From IMG/VR virus record IMGVR_UViG_3300034168_000188, positions 1 through 21,347 of that record: 21,347 nucleotides of DNA; one strand, 5' to 3'. The notes beneath the pieces are model-generated. The model saw only the letters and a list, made by a program, of their open reading frames with translations, made no database searches and was not told the DNA's origin. The stretch is from a virus. Numbering within the stretch: position 1 is the stretch's first letter; each line of letters begins with the position of its first letter. Positions 1 to 7,241 of this stretch are shown piece by piece. Made by a program: the position numbers and the translations under genes.

Positions 1-15
1 CCCGGGGGGGGGGGG
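1..15. other. Poly-C/poly-G contig edge
   Basis: The window opens with three C and then thirteen G before the first T. A homopolymer like this at the edge of an assembly is most often a sequencing or assembly artefact. The terminase reading frame is open through it, so the true 5' end of that gene may be missing or corrupted here. Confidence 0.6.
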
Positions 16-1812
16 GTGGCTCCCTCACGCGGATCCCCCGGGGACTCGCAACTGTCAGATACCCCTTTCTCAACGCCTGCCTCTCCCAACCTCATCTCAT
101 GGTCTACAGATCCTGCTGTCCTTTTGTCAACACGCCAATGGGTGACCAGCAACGCGACTGCTAAGGAGCGTTGCGATCTCCGGGCATTGTTTGCATCTGA
201 TCCTGCTGCGTGGTTAGCACTTACGGGTTGGACGTATCGCGTGAAGGAGACTGGGGTTGACGGACGGGAACGCCCGGCGGTGGTGCGCGATGTGCCGTTT
301 ATCCCTTGGGACATTCAGGTATCTGCTGTTCGGAAACTTGCTGCTTCGGTCAAGGACGGTCGTGACGTTGTGATACGGAAGAGCCGCGACATGGGCGCAT
401 CATGGTTAGTTGTGTCTTTGGCAACATGGGGTTGGTTGTTTCATGGGTGGCAAAGTTTGTTGGTGAGTCGCGTGGAGGACGGCGTTGATCGGTCGGGCGA
501 TCCGGACAGTCTGTTCTGGAAGGTTGACTATCTGTTACAGAGCCAGCCTGCGTGGCTGTTGCCATGTCACATGGATCTGTTGAAGAAGGGTGGTCAGTAC
601 AGGCAGCACATGGTGTTGCGCCATCCGGTGAGCGGGGCAACGATTGCTGGTCAGGCGAGTGGAGCGCACATTGGTCGAGGTGGTCGGCGCACGTTTGTGC
701 TGTTCGATGAGTTCGCTGCACTGGACGATGACGAGGCTGCATGGCGATCTGCTTCGGATACGACATCATGTCGAGTTGCTTTGTCAACACCCATTGGATT
801 TGGTACGCGGTACGACAAGTTGGTGGCTGAGGCGCGGAGTACGGGCGAGCCGATTTTGTTGGAGATGCTGTATTGGCAACACCCAGAGAAGGGTGTGGGC
901 GCGGAGTACCGGGTAGATCAGTCGGGCGTGGTGACGGGAGTGAGTGGTGGGACGTACGTGTGGACACCTTGGTTGGCTGACCAGTTGCGCAAGCGCGACA
1001 AGGTTGACTTAGCGCAGAACGTGTTCGCGGAGGCGATGGGTGCGGGTGCTGCGTTCTTCCCCAGTGTGTCGGTTACACAGCACAGGCGCGAGTTCGGGTC
1101 GGAGCCAAGGAGGGCGAACTGGGTGGGTGGTCGGTTTGTCGATAGTCCAACGGGAAGGTGGCGGTTGTGGGGTGAGTTGGAGCCGTTGGGCAGTTACTCA
1201 GTGGGCGTTGACCCGGCATACGGGACGGGGAACCATGCGAGTGCGGTGTGTGTGATTGATGCGGAGGAGAAGCGGATGGTCGCGAGCATGGTGGATGCCA
1301 CGATTACCCCGGCTGATCTGGCTGCTGAGGTGGTGGGTGTGTGCCGGGGCGCGTTCAAAGAGGCGGTTGTGGCGTGGGAAGTGAATGGTCCGGGTCAAAG
1401 TATGCAGAGAGACTTTGAGGCACAGCGGTTCCATCGGGTGTGGAAGCAGCGGAAGGAGGGTGTATCCAACCACGGGGCGACCGAACGAGTGGGCTGGTTG
1501 AGCACTGAGCAAAATAAACGCTTGCTGCTGGGCAATTTAAGTAGATCAGTGCAGCAGGGCGAGATGATTGTGCCATGCACGGGGACGATGGATGAGATGT
1601 TGGCGTACGTGTTGGACAGTAACGGTCGGGTGGTGGCTGGTCGGTTGCGGGATGAGAGCACGGGAGCGCGAGAGAATCACGGAGACAGAGTGATTGCGCT
1701 AGCCTTGGCATGGATGGCGATGCCGGACGCACCTGTTCCGCAGTACGACCAGAAGACTTACGCTCCCGGCAGTGCGGGTGACTTGCTTAAACACTGGGAG
1801 GTCAACAGATGA
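16..1812 (+). CDS. terL: Terminase large subunit (packaging ATPase and nuclease)
   Basis: This is the motor protein that drives genome DNA into the procapsid and cuts it. The ATPase half has a variant Walker A, SRDMGAS, at residues 123-129, a Walker B FVLFDE ending at D231-E232, and a coupling motif ALSTP at 255-259. The RNase H-like nuclease half shows the three expected acidic positions: D399 in GVDPAYGTG, E455 in AWEVNGPG and D557 in NHGDRVIALA. Its 598 residues are within the usual size for the family. The start is uncertain: GTG at 16 abuts the poly-G contig edge, no stop precedes it, and the first 30 or so residues are Ser/Pro-rich and unlike a terminase, so an internal GTG at 142 or a start outside the window are alternatives. 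Its stop overlaps the next start (ATGA). No small subunit is visible. Codons are strikingly G-ending compared with later genes. Confidence 0.93.
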   Translation: MAPSRGSPGDSQLSDTPFSTPASPNLISWSTDPAVLLSTRQWVTSNATAKERCDLRALFASDPAAWLALTGWTYRVKETGVDGRERPAVVRDVPFIPWDIQVSAVRKLAASVKDGRDVVIRKSRDMGASWLVVSLATWGWLFHGWQSLLVSRVEDGVDRSGDPDSLFWKVDYLLQSQPAWLLPCHMDLLKKGGQYRQHMVLRHPVSGATIAGQASGAHIGRGGRRTFVLFDEFAALDDDEAAWRSASDTTSCRVALSTPIGFGTRYDKLVAEARSTGEPILLEMLYWQHPEKGVGAEYRVDQSGVVTGVSGGTYVWTPWLADQLRKRDKVDLAQNVFAEAMGAGAAFFPSVSVTQHRREFGSEPRRANWVGGRFVDSPTGRWRLWGELEPLGSYSVGVDPAYGTGNHASAVCVIDAEEKRMVASMVDATITPADLAAEVVGVCRGAFKEAVVAWEVNGPGQSMQRDFEAQRFHRVWKQRKEGVSNHGATERVGWLSTEQNKRLLLGNLSRSVQQGEMIVPCTGTMDEMLAYVLDSNGRVVAGRLRDESTGARENHGDRVIALALAWMAMPDAPVPQYDQKTYAPGSAGDLLKHWEVNR

Positions 1813-2090
1813 TGATTGCTAATGGTGACAAAGTACGTAACTGGGTCAAGGACAATGACGAAGAGGCGATGTTTGCAGATGGACTGGACGATGCGATTAT
1901 TGCTATTTCGCGTGATTCCCTGACAGGGAAGTACCGGGTGGTGTATGACGTAGCCCGTATCGTTCAGGTCTTGGTCAATGATCAGGGCATGGATGAAGAT
2001 GAGGCGTATGAGCACATGGAGCACAACATCATCAACGGCTACGTTGGTGAGATGACCCCGATCTGGGCGTTCCTCCCAGAGGAGAACTGA
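1809..2090 (+). CDS. Conserved small phage protein of unknown function
   Basis: A 93-residue acidic protein directly coupled to the terminase: its ATG lies inside the terminase stop (ATGA), and GGGAGG at 1796-1801 is well placed. A second ATG follows immediately at 1812. The sequence has the look of a small protein widespread in environmental phages: an early DGLDDAIIAI segment, a central YDVARIVQVL helix, a MDEDEAYEHMEHNI helix and an ending of the form GYVGEMTPIWAF. I recognise the pattern but know of no demonstrated function. There are no cysteines, signal peptide or membrane segment. Its position between terminase and portal suggests a role in packaging, assembly or regulation, but nothing in the sequence decides this. 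Confidence 0.8.
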   Translation: MMIANGDKVRNWVKDNDEEAMFADGLDDAIIAISRDSLTGKYRVVYDVARIVQVLVNDQGMDEDEAYEHMEHNIINGYVGEMTPIWAFLPEEN

Positions 2091-2324
2091 GTGGCTAAGA
2101 AGAAGAGTCCAAACCTATCGGTGGGTCGCGGCGAGAAGTTGCCTGTGTCTCAAGGTGCTGGCTTAACTGCCAAGGGTCGAGCGAAGACGAACGCTGCAAC
2201 GGGCAGCAATCTCAAGGCTCCCACAAAGGACAAGGACAACCCGCGCCACAAATCGTTCTGCGCACGGAGTAGTTCATGGACGGGTGATCGCGGCAAGGCT
2301 GCGAGGAAGCGATGGGGCTGCTAA
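2091..2324 (+). CDS. Small basic phage protein, DUF6321-like
   Basis: A 77-residue, Lys/Arg-rich protein starting at GTG directly after the preceding TGA, with AGAGGAG at 2078-2084 as ribosome binding site. Diagnostic pieces are GAGLTAKGRAKTN, ATGSNLKAP and RHKSFCARS, ending in RKRWGC with a C-terminal cysteine. This order matches a phage family I recall as DUF6321 (name from memory, to be checked). The stretch between SFCAR and the C-terminus is shorter than in the versions I remember, as if one segment were trimmed. The function is unknown. Two conserved cysteines and the basic charge are compatible with nucleic-acid or metal binding, which is inference. It is the first of four consecutive tiny basic proteins, and its TAA overlaps the next ATG. 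Confidence 0.8.
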   Translation: MAKKKSPNLSVGRGEKLPVSQGAGLTAKGRAKTNAATGSNLKAPTKDKDNPRHKSFCARSSSWTGDRGKAARKRWGC

Positions 2325-2458
2325 TGGCAAAGAACTCATTGGTTGGAAACATCAACAAGCGTAAGGCTCTTGGGATCTCGCGCCCCAAGTCAAAGTCCAC
2401 TGTCAGCGCGAAGTCATTTGCCGCCATGAAGAGCGGCTGGAAGAAGAAGAGTAAATGA
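2324..2458 (+). CDS. Basic microprotein, 44 aa
   Basis: A complete 44-residue frame that starts at the TAATG junction with the previous gene and ends at TGA 2456-2458. The sequence begins MAKNSLVGNINKRKALG and continues with SRPKSKSTVSAKSFAAM and GWKKKSK. I recall similar phage microproteins carrying a NIN-RKKAG-SR-K-KSTVS pattern followed by a terminal GW and lysines, so I believe this is a real conserved gene and not a chance frame. It has 11 Lys, 2 Arg and no acidic residue. A distant GAGGAAG at 2303-2309 or re-initiation at the overlapping stop could drive translation. The function is unknown. Confidence 0.72.
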   Translation: MAKNSLVGNINKRKALGISRPKSKSTVSAKSFAAMKSGWKKKSK

Positions 2459-2568
2459 AGAAGCCAGCAAAGAAGGCGATGTCGAAGTCGCCAATGATGA
2501 AGAAGGCTGCTGCGAAGAAGCCAAGCATGGGTATGAAGATGGGCGCAATGCGTAAGGGAGGAATGTGA
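2455..2568 (+). CDS. Lys/Met-rich microprotein, 37 aa
   Basis: A 37-residue frame opening at an ATGA overlap with the previous stop, preceded by a purine-rich AAGAAGAAGAG. Composition is extreme: 11 lysines, 9 methionines, one arginine and no acidic residue. It begins MKKPAKKAMSKSPMMKKAAA and ends with MGMKMGAMRKGGM. Coupled starts on both sides and the company of other conserved basic microproteins support it being translated, but composition this simple gives little coding evidence on its own. The charge and Ala/Lys repeats resemble histone-tail or nucleoid-protein tails, so DNA condensation or packaging is a plausible guess only. Confidence 0.55.
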   Translation: MKKPAKKAMSKSPMMKKAAAKKPSMGMKMGAMRKGGM

Positions 2569-2569
2569 A

Positions 2570-2680
2570 ATGCCGAAGGTAGGAAAGAAGACGTTCCCAT
2601 ACACCGCCAAGGGCAAGGCTGCTGCGGCAGTCGCGGCAAAGAAGACTGGTAAGAAGGTCACGAAGACGAAGGGTTACTAA
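2570..2680 (+). CDS. Basic microprotein with MPKVGKKTFPYT start, 36 aa
   Basis: A 36-residue frame with the best ribosome binding site of the cluster, GGGAGGAA at 2556-2563, six bases before the ATG. The N-terminus MPKVGKKTFPYTAKGKAAAA followed by AKKTGKKVTK and a terminal KGY matches a small family I recall in environmental phages, always near the terminase or portal. It is lysine-rich and lacks acidic residues. The TAA is followed without a gap by the next ATG at 2681. The function is unknown; the FPYT motif is the only non-basic conserved element and might be a protein contact. Confidence 0.72.
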   Translation: MPKVGKKTFPYTAKGKAAAAVAAKKTGKKVTKTKGY

Positions 2681-2998
2681 ATGCTTGGACATCGATTCAT
2701 CAAGATTCGTGCCACGTGGTATCACGCTGACGAGGTACTACAGATTGACGATCTTGGTGGTCGTATGCGTGTCATGCTGTCCAGTGGATTGAAGTTAGAC
2801 CTCGACCCCATTGAGGGTGAGAAGGTCGCCAAGCAATTGGAAGATCATGGTCTGACTCAAGCCAAGGGATTTGACAACTCATCGATTGCGATTCTTGTGA
2901 ATCGATTGTCTTCGCTGGAGAACACGCTTTCAAATATGAAGGCGAAGTTGGCAGCGATTGAACTTGAAGGTAAAGCCAAGCAGAAGGTATCCACGTGA
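2681..2998 (+). CDS. Hypothetical protein with C-terminal coiled coil
   Basis: A 105-residue protein starting directly after the preceding TAA. The first 45 residues look like a small beta domain, with an ATWYHADEVLQIDD segment and a MRVMLSSGLKLDLDP segment, a shape I associate with small phage proteins that end in a helical region. From about residue 65 it is a heptad-rich helix (ILVNRLSSLENTLSNMKAKL) ending in a basic tail. It overlaps the portal start by GTGA at 2995-2998, so it is probably co-translated with the portal. No function can be assigned; oligomerisation through the coiled coil is likely. Confidence 0.7.
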   Translation: MLGHRFIKIRATWYHADEVLQIDDLGGRMRVMLSSGLKLDLDPIEGEKVAKQLEDHGLTQAKGFDNSSIAILVNRLSSLENTLSNMKAKLAAIELEGKAKQKVST

Positions 2999-4767
2999 TC
3001 GACTTTAGTAATATCAACGCCATTCGTGACGAGATCGAACGGGCGGAATACTTTCGCAATGAGCACATGGAAACCCCGAAGGAACTCCGCGAGGCGTTCT
3101 CAGGTGCGGCGTACCGAAGCGGTCGGGGGACGGAGCAGCCAGAGAACGCAGTCCATGCGTATATTTCGATGGTGCTCCCCCGCATCGTGCATGACAACCC
3201 AAAGGTGCGAGTGACGAGTTCGCGCCCGGGCATTCAGAAGACAGCCTGCGTAGCGATGAAGGCTGGTATCAATCGTTGGTCGAAGATGACCCGGGTGCGC
3301 GGGACGTTGGAGCGCATTGCCACCGATATGTTGTTGGGCTGGGGCGTTGGCATGGTTGTCAACGAGCCAAAGGGGGCGGAGCGCAAGTGGGATGCTGACG
3401 GTCCATATCTGCCACGCCTGTACCGCATTGATCCAGAGCGGTTCTTCATTGATCCGGCAGCGCAGCACTGGGAAGAGGCTCGCTTCATGGGTCACGTGTG
3501 GATCAGTGACAAGGAAGACCTGTTGCGCTTGGCTGAGATCGATGAGACTTGGAACAAGGAGGTCATTGAAAGCCTCGCCTGCAACAACGGTGTTGACGAA
3601 TTACGTGACTATCGTGACATTCCAGAGCGTTGGGAACTTGCCATCTACGAGGTGTGGGTTCCAGAGTTAGATGAGGCTGCTGCCGAACTGATCGATGAGG
3701 CAACTGATCAGGCATTGTTCAATGGGACGATCTACACCATTGCCAAGTATCAAGGCAACTCTGGCGCACCAGCACCGCGATACGAATACGTCCGCGCTCC
3801 GCGCCCCTACTATGGTGCTCCGAATGGTCCGTACATCATGTTCGGGGCGTTCACTGTTCCCAATGACCCATACCCGCTGAGTCCGATTGTGGCTTGCCGC
3901 GATCAGATCAACTACGCGAACGAACTTGCTGTCCGTCAGCAAGAGAACACGAAGCGGTACAAAAGAATTCTGGTCGGCGATGCCAAGAACCCCAAGTTGC
4001 TACAAGACATTGTCAGTGCGCCGGATCTTTACGTCTTTGCAGAAGCAGGAATCACGGCGCAAAGCATTATCCCCATCGAAGTTGGTGGCACTACAAATCA
4101 ACATATTCAGTCGGTCGAAACCGCCAAGGAGCGTTTGGATCGAGCACTGGGGATGTCCGATGCGATGCGCGGGAACATCTCAGGTGGAGCATCGGCTACT
4201 GAGGTGGCGGTTGCTGAAAGTGCCTCCACGATGCGCATTGCCCACCTCAAGCGCGGGTTCCAAGAGTCGGTAGACACGATCATGCGCAATGTCGGGTGGT
4301 ATCTCTGGCACGACCAGCGCATCATCATCCCAGTCGGCGGCGAGGACACCAAGGGTCTGCCGATGGAGGATCCGATCTTCCAAGGCGGTCTAAAGGTGGG
4401 TGCTTGGGAGGATATGCAGATCGATGTGGATTCCTATTCAATGGAGCGAACCAGCGAAATGCTGGCGCAAAAGCGTGCTGTGGAGACATTTACGGTTGTA
4501 ACTCAGGCTGCGCAGGCAATGCCAGCCATGCCGTGGATCCGCTGGCGCGACCTGATGTCCTTCCTTGGCGATGCCCAGAACGTCCCGCAGATGGCTGACT
4601 TCATTGACGAGTCGATCTTGAAACAAGCAACCCAACCACAGCAAGCACCACAAGGGGGGGTAGGGGGTGTTCCACAAAGTCCTCCTTCCCCGTCTCCTAC
4701 TGGCGAGCAACCTGCAATATCGGCGCGATCACAAGGCGCAATTGCAGCGGCTGCTTCGAGGATGTAA
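2995..4767 (+). CDS. Portal protein
   Basis: A 590-residue protein of the size and position of a podoviral portal, the dodecameric ring at one capsid vertex through which DNA is packaged and ejected. It starts at GTG 2995 with AGAAGG at 2982-2987. Recognisable family segments are the early RAEYFRNEHMETPKELREAF helix, ENAVHAYISMVLPRIVHDNP, the DPERFFIDPAAQHWEEARFM stretch, and a later region with ERLDRALGMSDAMRG and GGASATEVA, which is the kind of segment found in the stem and tunnel helices of portals. The last 60 residues are Gln/Pro/Gly-rich and probably disordered. A G7 run (4654-4660) sits in this tail. The assignment is by family pattern plus location between terminase and scaffold. Confidence 0.86.
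   Translation: MIDFSNINAIRDEIERAEYFRNEHMETPKELREAFSGAAYRSGRGTEQPENAVHAYISMVLPRIVHDNPKVRVTSSRPGIQKTACVAMKAGINRWSKMTRVRGTLERIATDMLLGWGVGMVVNEPKGAERKWDADGPYLPRLYRIDPERFFIDPAAQHWEEARFMGHVWISDKEDLLRLAEIDETWNKEVIESLACNNGVDELRDYRDIPERWELAIYEVWVPELDEAAAELIDEATDQALFNGTIYTIAKYQGNSGAPAPRYEYVRAPRPYYGAPNGPYIMFGAFTVPNDPYPLSPIVACRDQINYANELAVRQQENTKRYKRILVGDAKNPKLLQDIVSAPDLYVFAEAGITAQSIIPIEVGGTTNQHIQSVETAKERLDRALGMSDAMRGNISGGASATEVAVAESASTMRIAHLKRGFQESVDTIMRNVGWYLWHDQRIIIPVGGEDTKGLPMEDPIFQGGLKVGAWEDMQIDVDSYSMERTSEMLAQKRAVETFTVVTQAAQAMPAMPWIRWRDLMSFLGDAQNVPQMADFIDESILKQATQPQQAPQGGVGGVPQSPPSPSPTGEQPAISARSQGAIAAAASRM
4654..4660 (+). other. G7 homopolymer in the portal C-terminal codons
   Basis: Seven consecutive G encode Gly-Gly plus the first base of a valine codon, followed two bases later by another five G. 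A +1 slip here hits TAG at once (4661-4663). A -1 slip instead enters a frame open from 4608 to 5069, which is the frame of the next gene. It could be a slippage site for ribosome or polymerase, or simply a place prone to assembly error. Confidence 0.5.
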
Positions 4768-5069
4768 TGCCGAACTACGAATTTACCAATCAAGCAGGGC
4801 AAGTTGTGGAGGTTTATTACCCCATGTCCACTGTCCCTTCGGTTGGCGCAGTGGTGCAGCATCCGGAACGCGGCACGTTGACACGCATTCTAAGCAGTGC
4901 GCAACTGTCGCCTAACTTCACTACAGGCACATACCCCTATGTCAGCAACACGCTTCCGCGCCATATGCCGGGAGTTCCTTGCAATGCAAAGGGTCAACCA
5001 ATCATCTCAAGCCGCAGGCACGAACGCAATGTTGCGTCTGAGCACGGCTATATACGAGCAGAGGACTAA
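4767..5069 (+). CDS. FmdB-like small protein lacking zinc cysteines
   Basis: A 100-residue protein starting at a TAATG junction with the portal stop, with GAGGA at 4758-4762. The N-terminal 45 residues have the layout of FmdB-type zinc-ribbon proteins: MPNYEF at the start, then VEVYYPMSTVPSVGA, then GTLTRILSS. However, the two CxxC pairs of the family are absent; the only cysteine is in GVPCNAKG. The C-terminal half ends GQPIISSRRHE and then a short helix, a tail I recall in phage versions that sit next to the portal. The function in phages is not established. I read it as a divergent relative that keeps the beta scaffold without zinc; a virion or assembly role is inference. Confidence 0.6.
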   Translation: MPNYEFTNQAGQVVEVYYPMSTVPSVGAVVQHPERGTLTRILSSAQLSPNFTTGTYPYVSNTLPRHMPGVPCNAKGQPIISSRRHERNVASEHGYIRAED

Positions 5070-5071
5070 CT

Positions 5072-5944
5072 ATGGACAGCACCGCTGAACCCATTGATGT
5101 CGAAACGTTGCCCAGCGGGACAACGGAGCAAGACACTGGTATTGAAGTTGAATCATCACAACCCGATGACGATGATTCGATACTTGATCAATTGCTTGGA
5201 AGTGTGGAATCCGATGACGATGAAGCCGATGTAGATTCGTCTGCACCCGCTCCTGAGTCTGAACCATCCACACCCGCCTTTGACCGTGAAGTGGTCGCCA
5301 AAATCCTTAAACGGGATGGCGTACCGGATGCAATCATTTCTTCTGCTTCCGATGCTGTGCTAGCCGAATGGGCTGCAAAGGCTGAGAAGCGACAGAAGGA
5401 TGTCGATTCATACGGCGGTCGAGTGAAGCAGATGGAGGAGCAACTTGCGCAGGCGAAGTCACCACAGGATGCGGATGCACAGGCAAACAAGTCTGCAAGC
5501 ACCCCCCCAGTGGCGATTGATCCGTTTGCGCAAATGTCGGATATGTATGGCGAGGATGTCGTTGCGCCAGTCCGATCAGCCTTCCAGATGCAGCAGCAGC
5601 AAATGCAGGAACGAATGCTGTTGGCAGAAGCCCGTGCATCGGATGCTTCGATTCGTGTTCAGTATGGTGCTAAGGCTCCATCCTTTGACGTAGTCGTAGC
5701 GAAGATGTCTGCAATGGGTGCTGCAAAGCCGGGTGGGTACGCGAGCATTGATGAACTCACGCGAGCCGCCTACACGGAATTAGTTGGGACTACAAAGTCT
5801 GCACCATCGGTCAAGAACTCACAGCCGACTGCGCCACGTGCGTCTAGTCCTCCAGTGAAGCCTCCTGCCCGTGATGCTGATGATGATGTCCTTGATCAAA
5901 TCTTCTCTGGGACGCACAATCGTTCGTCTCGCATCAAACGTTAA
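5072..5944 (+). CDS. Scaffold protein
   Basis: This 290-residue protein lies directly before the capsid gene and has the classic scaffold character: a very acidic, disordered N-terminus (residues 1-70), helical and coiled-coil segments at about 95-130 and 165-195, low-complexity Gln (QMQQQQMQ), and a basic C-terminal tail, NRSSRIKR. Scaffolds assemble inside the procapsid, direct coat protein to the right size, and leave before or during packaging. The ribosome binding site GAGGA (5061-5065) is seven bases before the ATG. An acidic motif occurs twice, DDDDSILDQLLGS near residue 38 and DADDDVLDQIFSG near 274, flanking the whole protein. No protease domain is visible, so a fused maturation protease is unlikely. 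Confidence 0.78.
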   Translation: MDSTAEPIDVETLPSGTTEQDTGIEVESSQPDDDDSILDQLLGSVESDDDEADVDSSAPAPESEPSTPAFDREVVAKILKRDGVPDAIISSASDAVLAEWAAKAEKRQKDVDSYGGRVKQMEEQLAQAKSPQDADAQANKSASTPPVAIDPFAQMSDMYGEDVVAPVRSAFQMQQQQMQERMLLAEARASDASIRVQYGAKAPSFDVVVAKMSAMGAAKPGGYASIDELTRAAYTELVGTTKSAPSVKNSQPTAPRASSPPVKPPARDADDDVLDQIFSGTHNRSSRIKR

Positions 5945-5956
5945 AGGAACAGGCTC

Positions 5957-7234
5957 ATGCCTTCAATCACACAATTCAATGACTTTATGCAGTCAACCGG
6001 ACCTTCTTATCTGAAGAGTGCGGATGCCGTTATCAACGAAGCCGTCAAGAACAACTACATTCTCTCGCGTCTCCTCAAGGAGAAGGCGAACGAAACAACT
6101 GTTCAGGGTGGTACTTCAATCAAGGATGTCATCGTCTTTGACGATTCGTCCACCTACCAGAAGTATGAGCCGAATGAGGTGTTCACTTGGCGCAACCCGC
6201 AAGTGACCGACACGCTGACCGCTCCTTGGCGTTTCAGCATGGACCATATGTCGTGGACCGATCAGGAAATCGAACTGAACGAAGGCGATGCCAAGGTCAT
6301 GTACAAGCGCGTGAAGCGCATCAAGGAAATGCGTATGTGGACTTCCATGCTCAACGGCATGGAAAACGATCTGTGGGCATCGCCATTCAATAACTACAAC
6401 AACATGGAAAATGGTGGCAAGGAGCCGTACTCGCTTCCTGCGTTCATTACCGAAACCGTTAATGGCGATCTCACCTTTGGTGAACGCGGTGGTTCGGCGT
6501 GGCTTGCAACACAGTCAAGTGCTCCAAATATCTTGGGCATTAACCCAGCAACGGACCCACGTTGGTCGAATCAGATTTCGTTCTATAACAAGTCTGCTGC
6601 AATCAATACTGGTGCTACGACCAACGTTACATACACAGGTCATAACGCAAATTCATCGATTGCACGATCTGTTTATAATCTCTTTGGTGCATTTGACGAT
6701 ATGTACTTGAAGGTGCAGTTCAGGTCGCCTCTGACTCAGAAGCAGTACTTTGAGGAAACACAGTTCAATCGCCAGATGATTCTGTGCTCAAAGGAGGGAA
6801 TGAACCTCTACAAGCGAACACTTCGTGCATCAAATGATGTGCTTGTAAGCGCACAGGATTCGGCATACAACACGCCAACTTTCAGTGGTATTCCTGTTGA
6901 GTATTGCGCCAACATGGATACGGCTGCGATTTATCCTGCTATTGTTGCTGGTGGATCACGAACTGACGATCTCAGTGGTCGACAGGCTCAGACGATGGTT
7001 GCCAACTCAACCGAATTTGCATTGAACACCATCGATAAGGGTGCTCGATTCTTCTTCGTGAACGGTCAGTACATCACTCCTATCTATCACTCAACTCGCT
7101 ACATGAAGAAGCACGATGTGATGCGTCACCCAAATCAGCCGTTCACTTGGGTTCAGCCTGTTGACTGCTGGTGGAACGTGTTCTGCAACAGCCGTCAGCG
7201 TCACGGAATCGTTGCCCCTATTGCTGTCTCCTAA
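5957..7234 (+). CDS. Major capsid protein
   Basis: A 425-residue coat protein, assigned from its place after the scaffold, its size, and features typical of HK97-fold coats: an N-terminal helical arm (FNDFMQSTGPSYLKSADAVI), a long beta strand region with SIKDVIVFDDSSTYQKYEP (the E-loop zone), and a spine-like helix MYKRVKRIKEMRMWTSMLNG. The late segment FVNGQYITPIYHSTRYMKKH fits the final strands of the A-domain and P-domain. A strong AAAGGAA (5943-5949) precedes the ATG, as expected for the most abundant virion protein, and a hairpin follows the stop. No delta-domain or protease site is evident. The fold assignment is inference, since I see no invariant catalytic motif to rely on. Confidence 0.82.
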   Translation: MPSITQFNDFMQSTGPSYLKSADAVINEAVKNNYILSRLLKEKANETTVQGGTSIKDVIVFDDSSTYQKYEPNEVFTWRNPQVTDTLTAPWRFSMDHMSWTDQEIELNEGDAKVMYKRVKRIKEMRMWTSMLNGMENDLWASPFNNYNNMENGGKEPYSLPAFITETVNGDLTFGERGGSAWLATQSSAPNILGINPATDPRWSNQISFYNKSAAINTGATTNVTYTGHNANSSIARSVYNLFGAFDDMYLKVQFRSPLTQKQYFEETQFNRQMILCSKEGMNLYKRTLRASNDVLVSAQDSAYNTPTFSGIPVEYCANMDTAAIYPAIVAGGSRTDDLSGRQAQTMVANSTEFALNTIDKGARFFFVNGQYITPIYHSTRYMKKHDVMRHPNQPFTWVQPVDCWWNVFCNSRQRHGIVAPIAVS

Positions 7235-7241
7235 CACAACG

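Noticed and set aside
350-967. 205-residue frame on the minus strand
   Set aside because: It is antisense to the terminase, with Pro/Thr/Ser-rich composition that mirrors the G-rich codons; all convincing genes are on the + strand.
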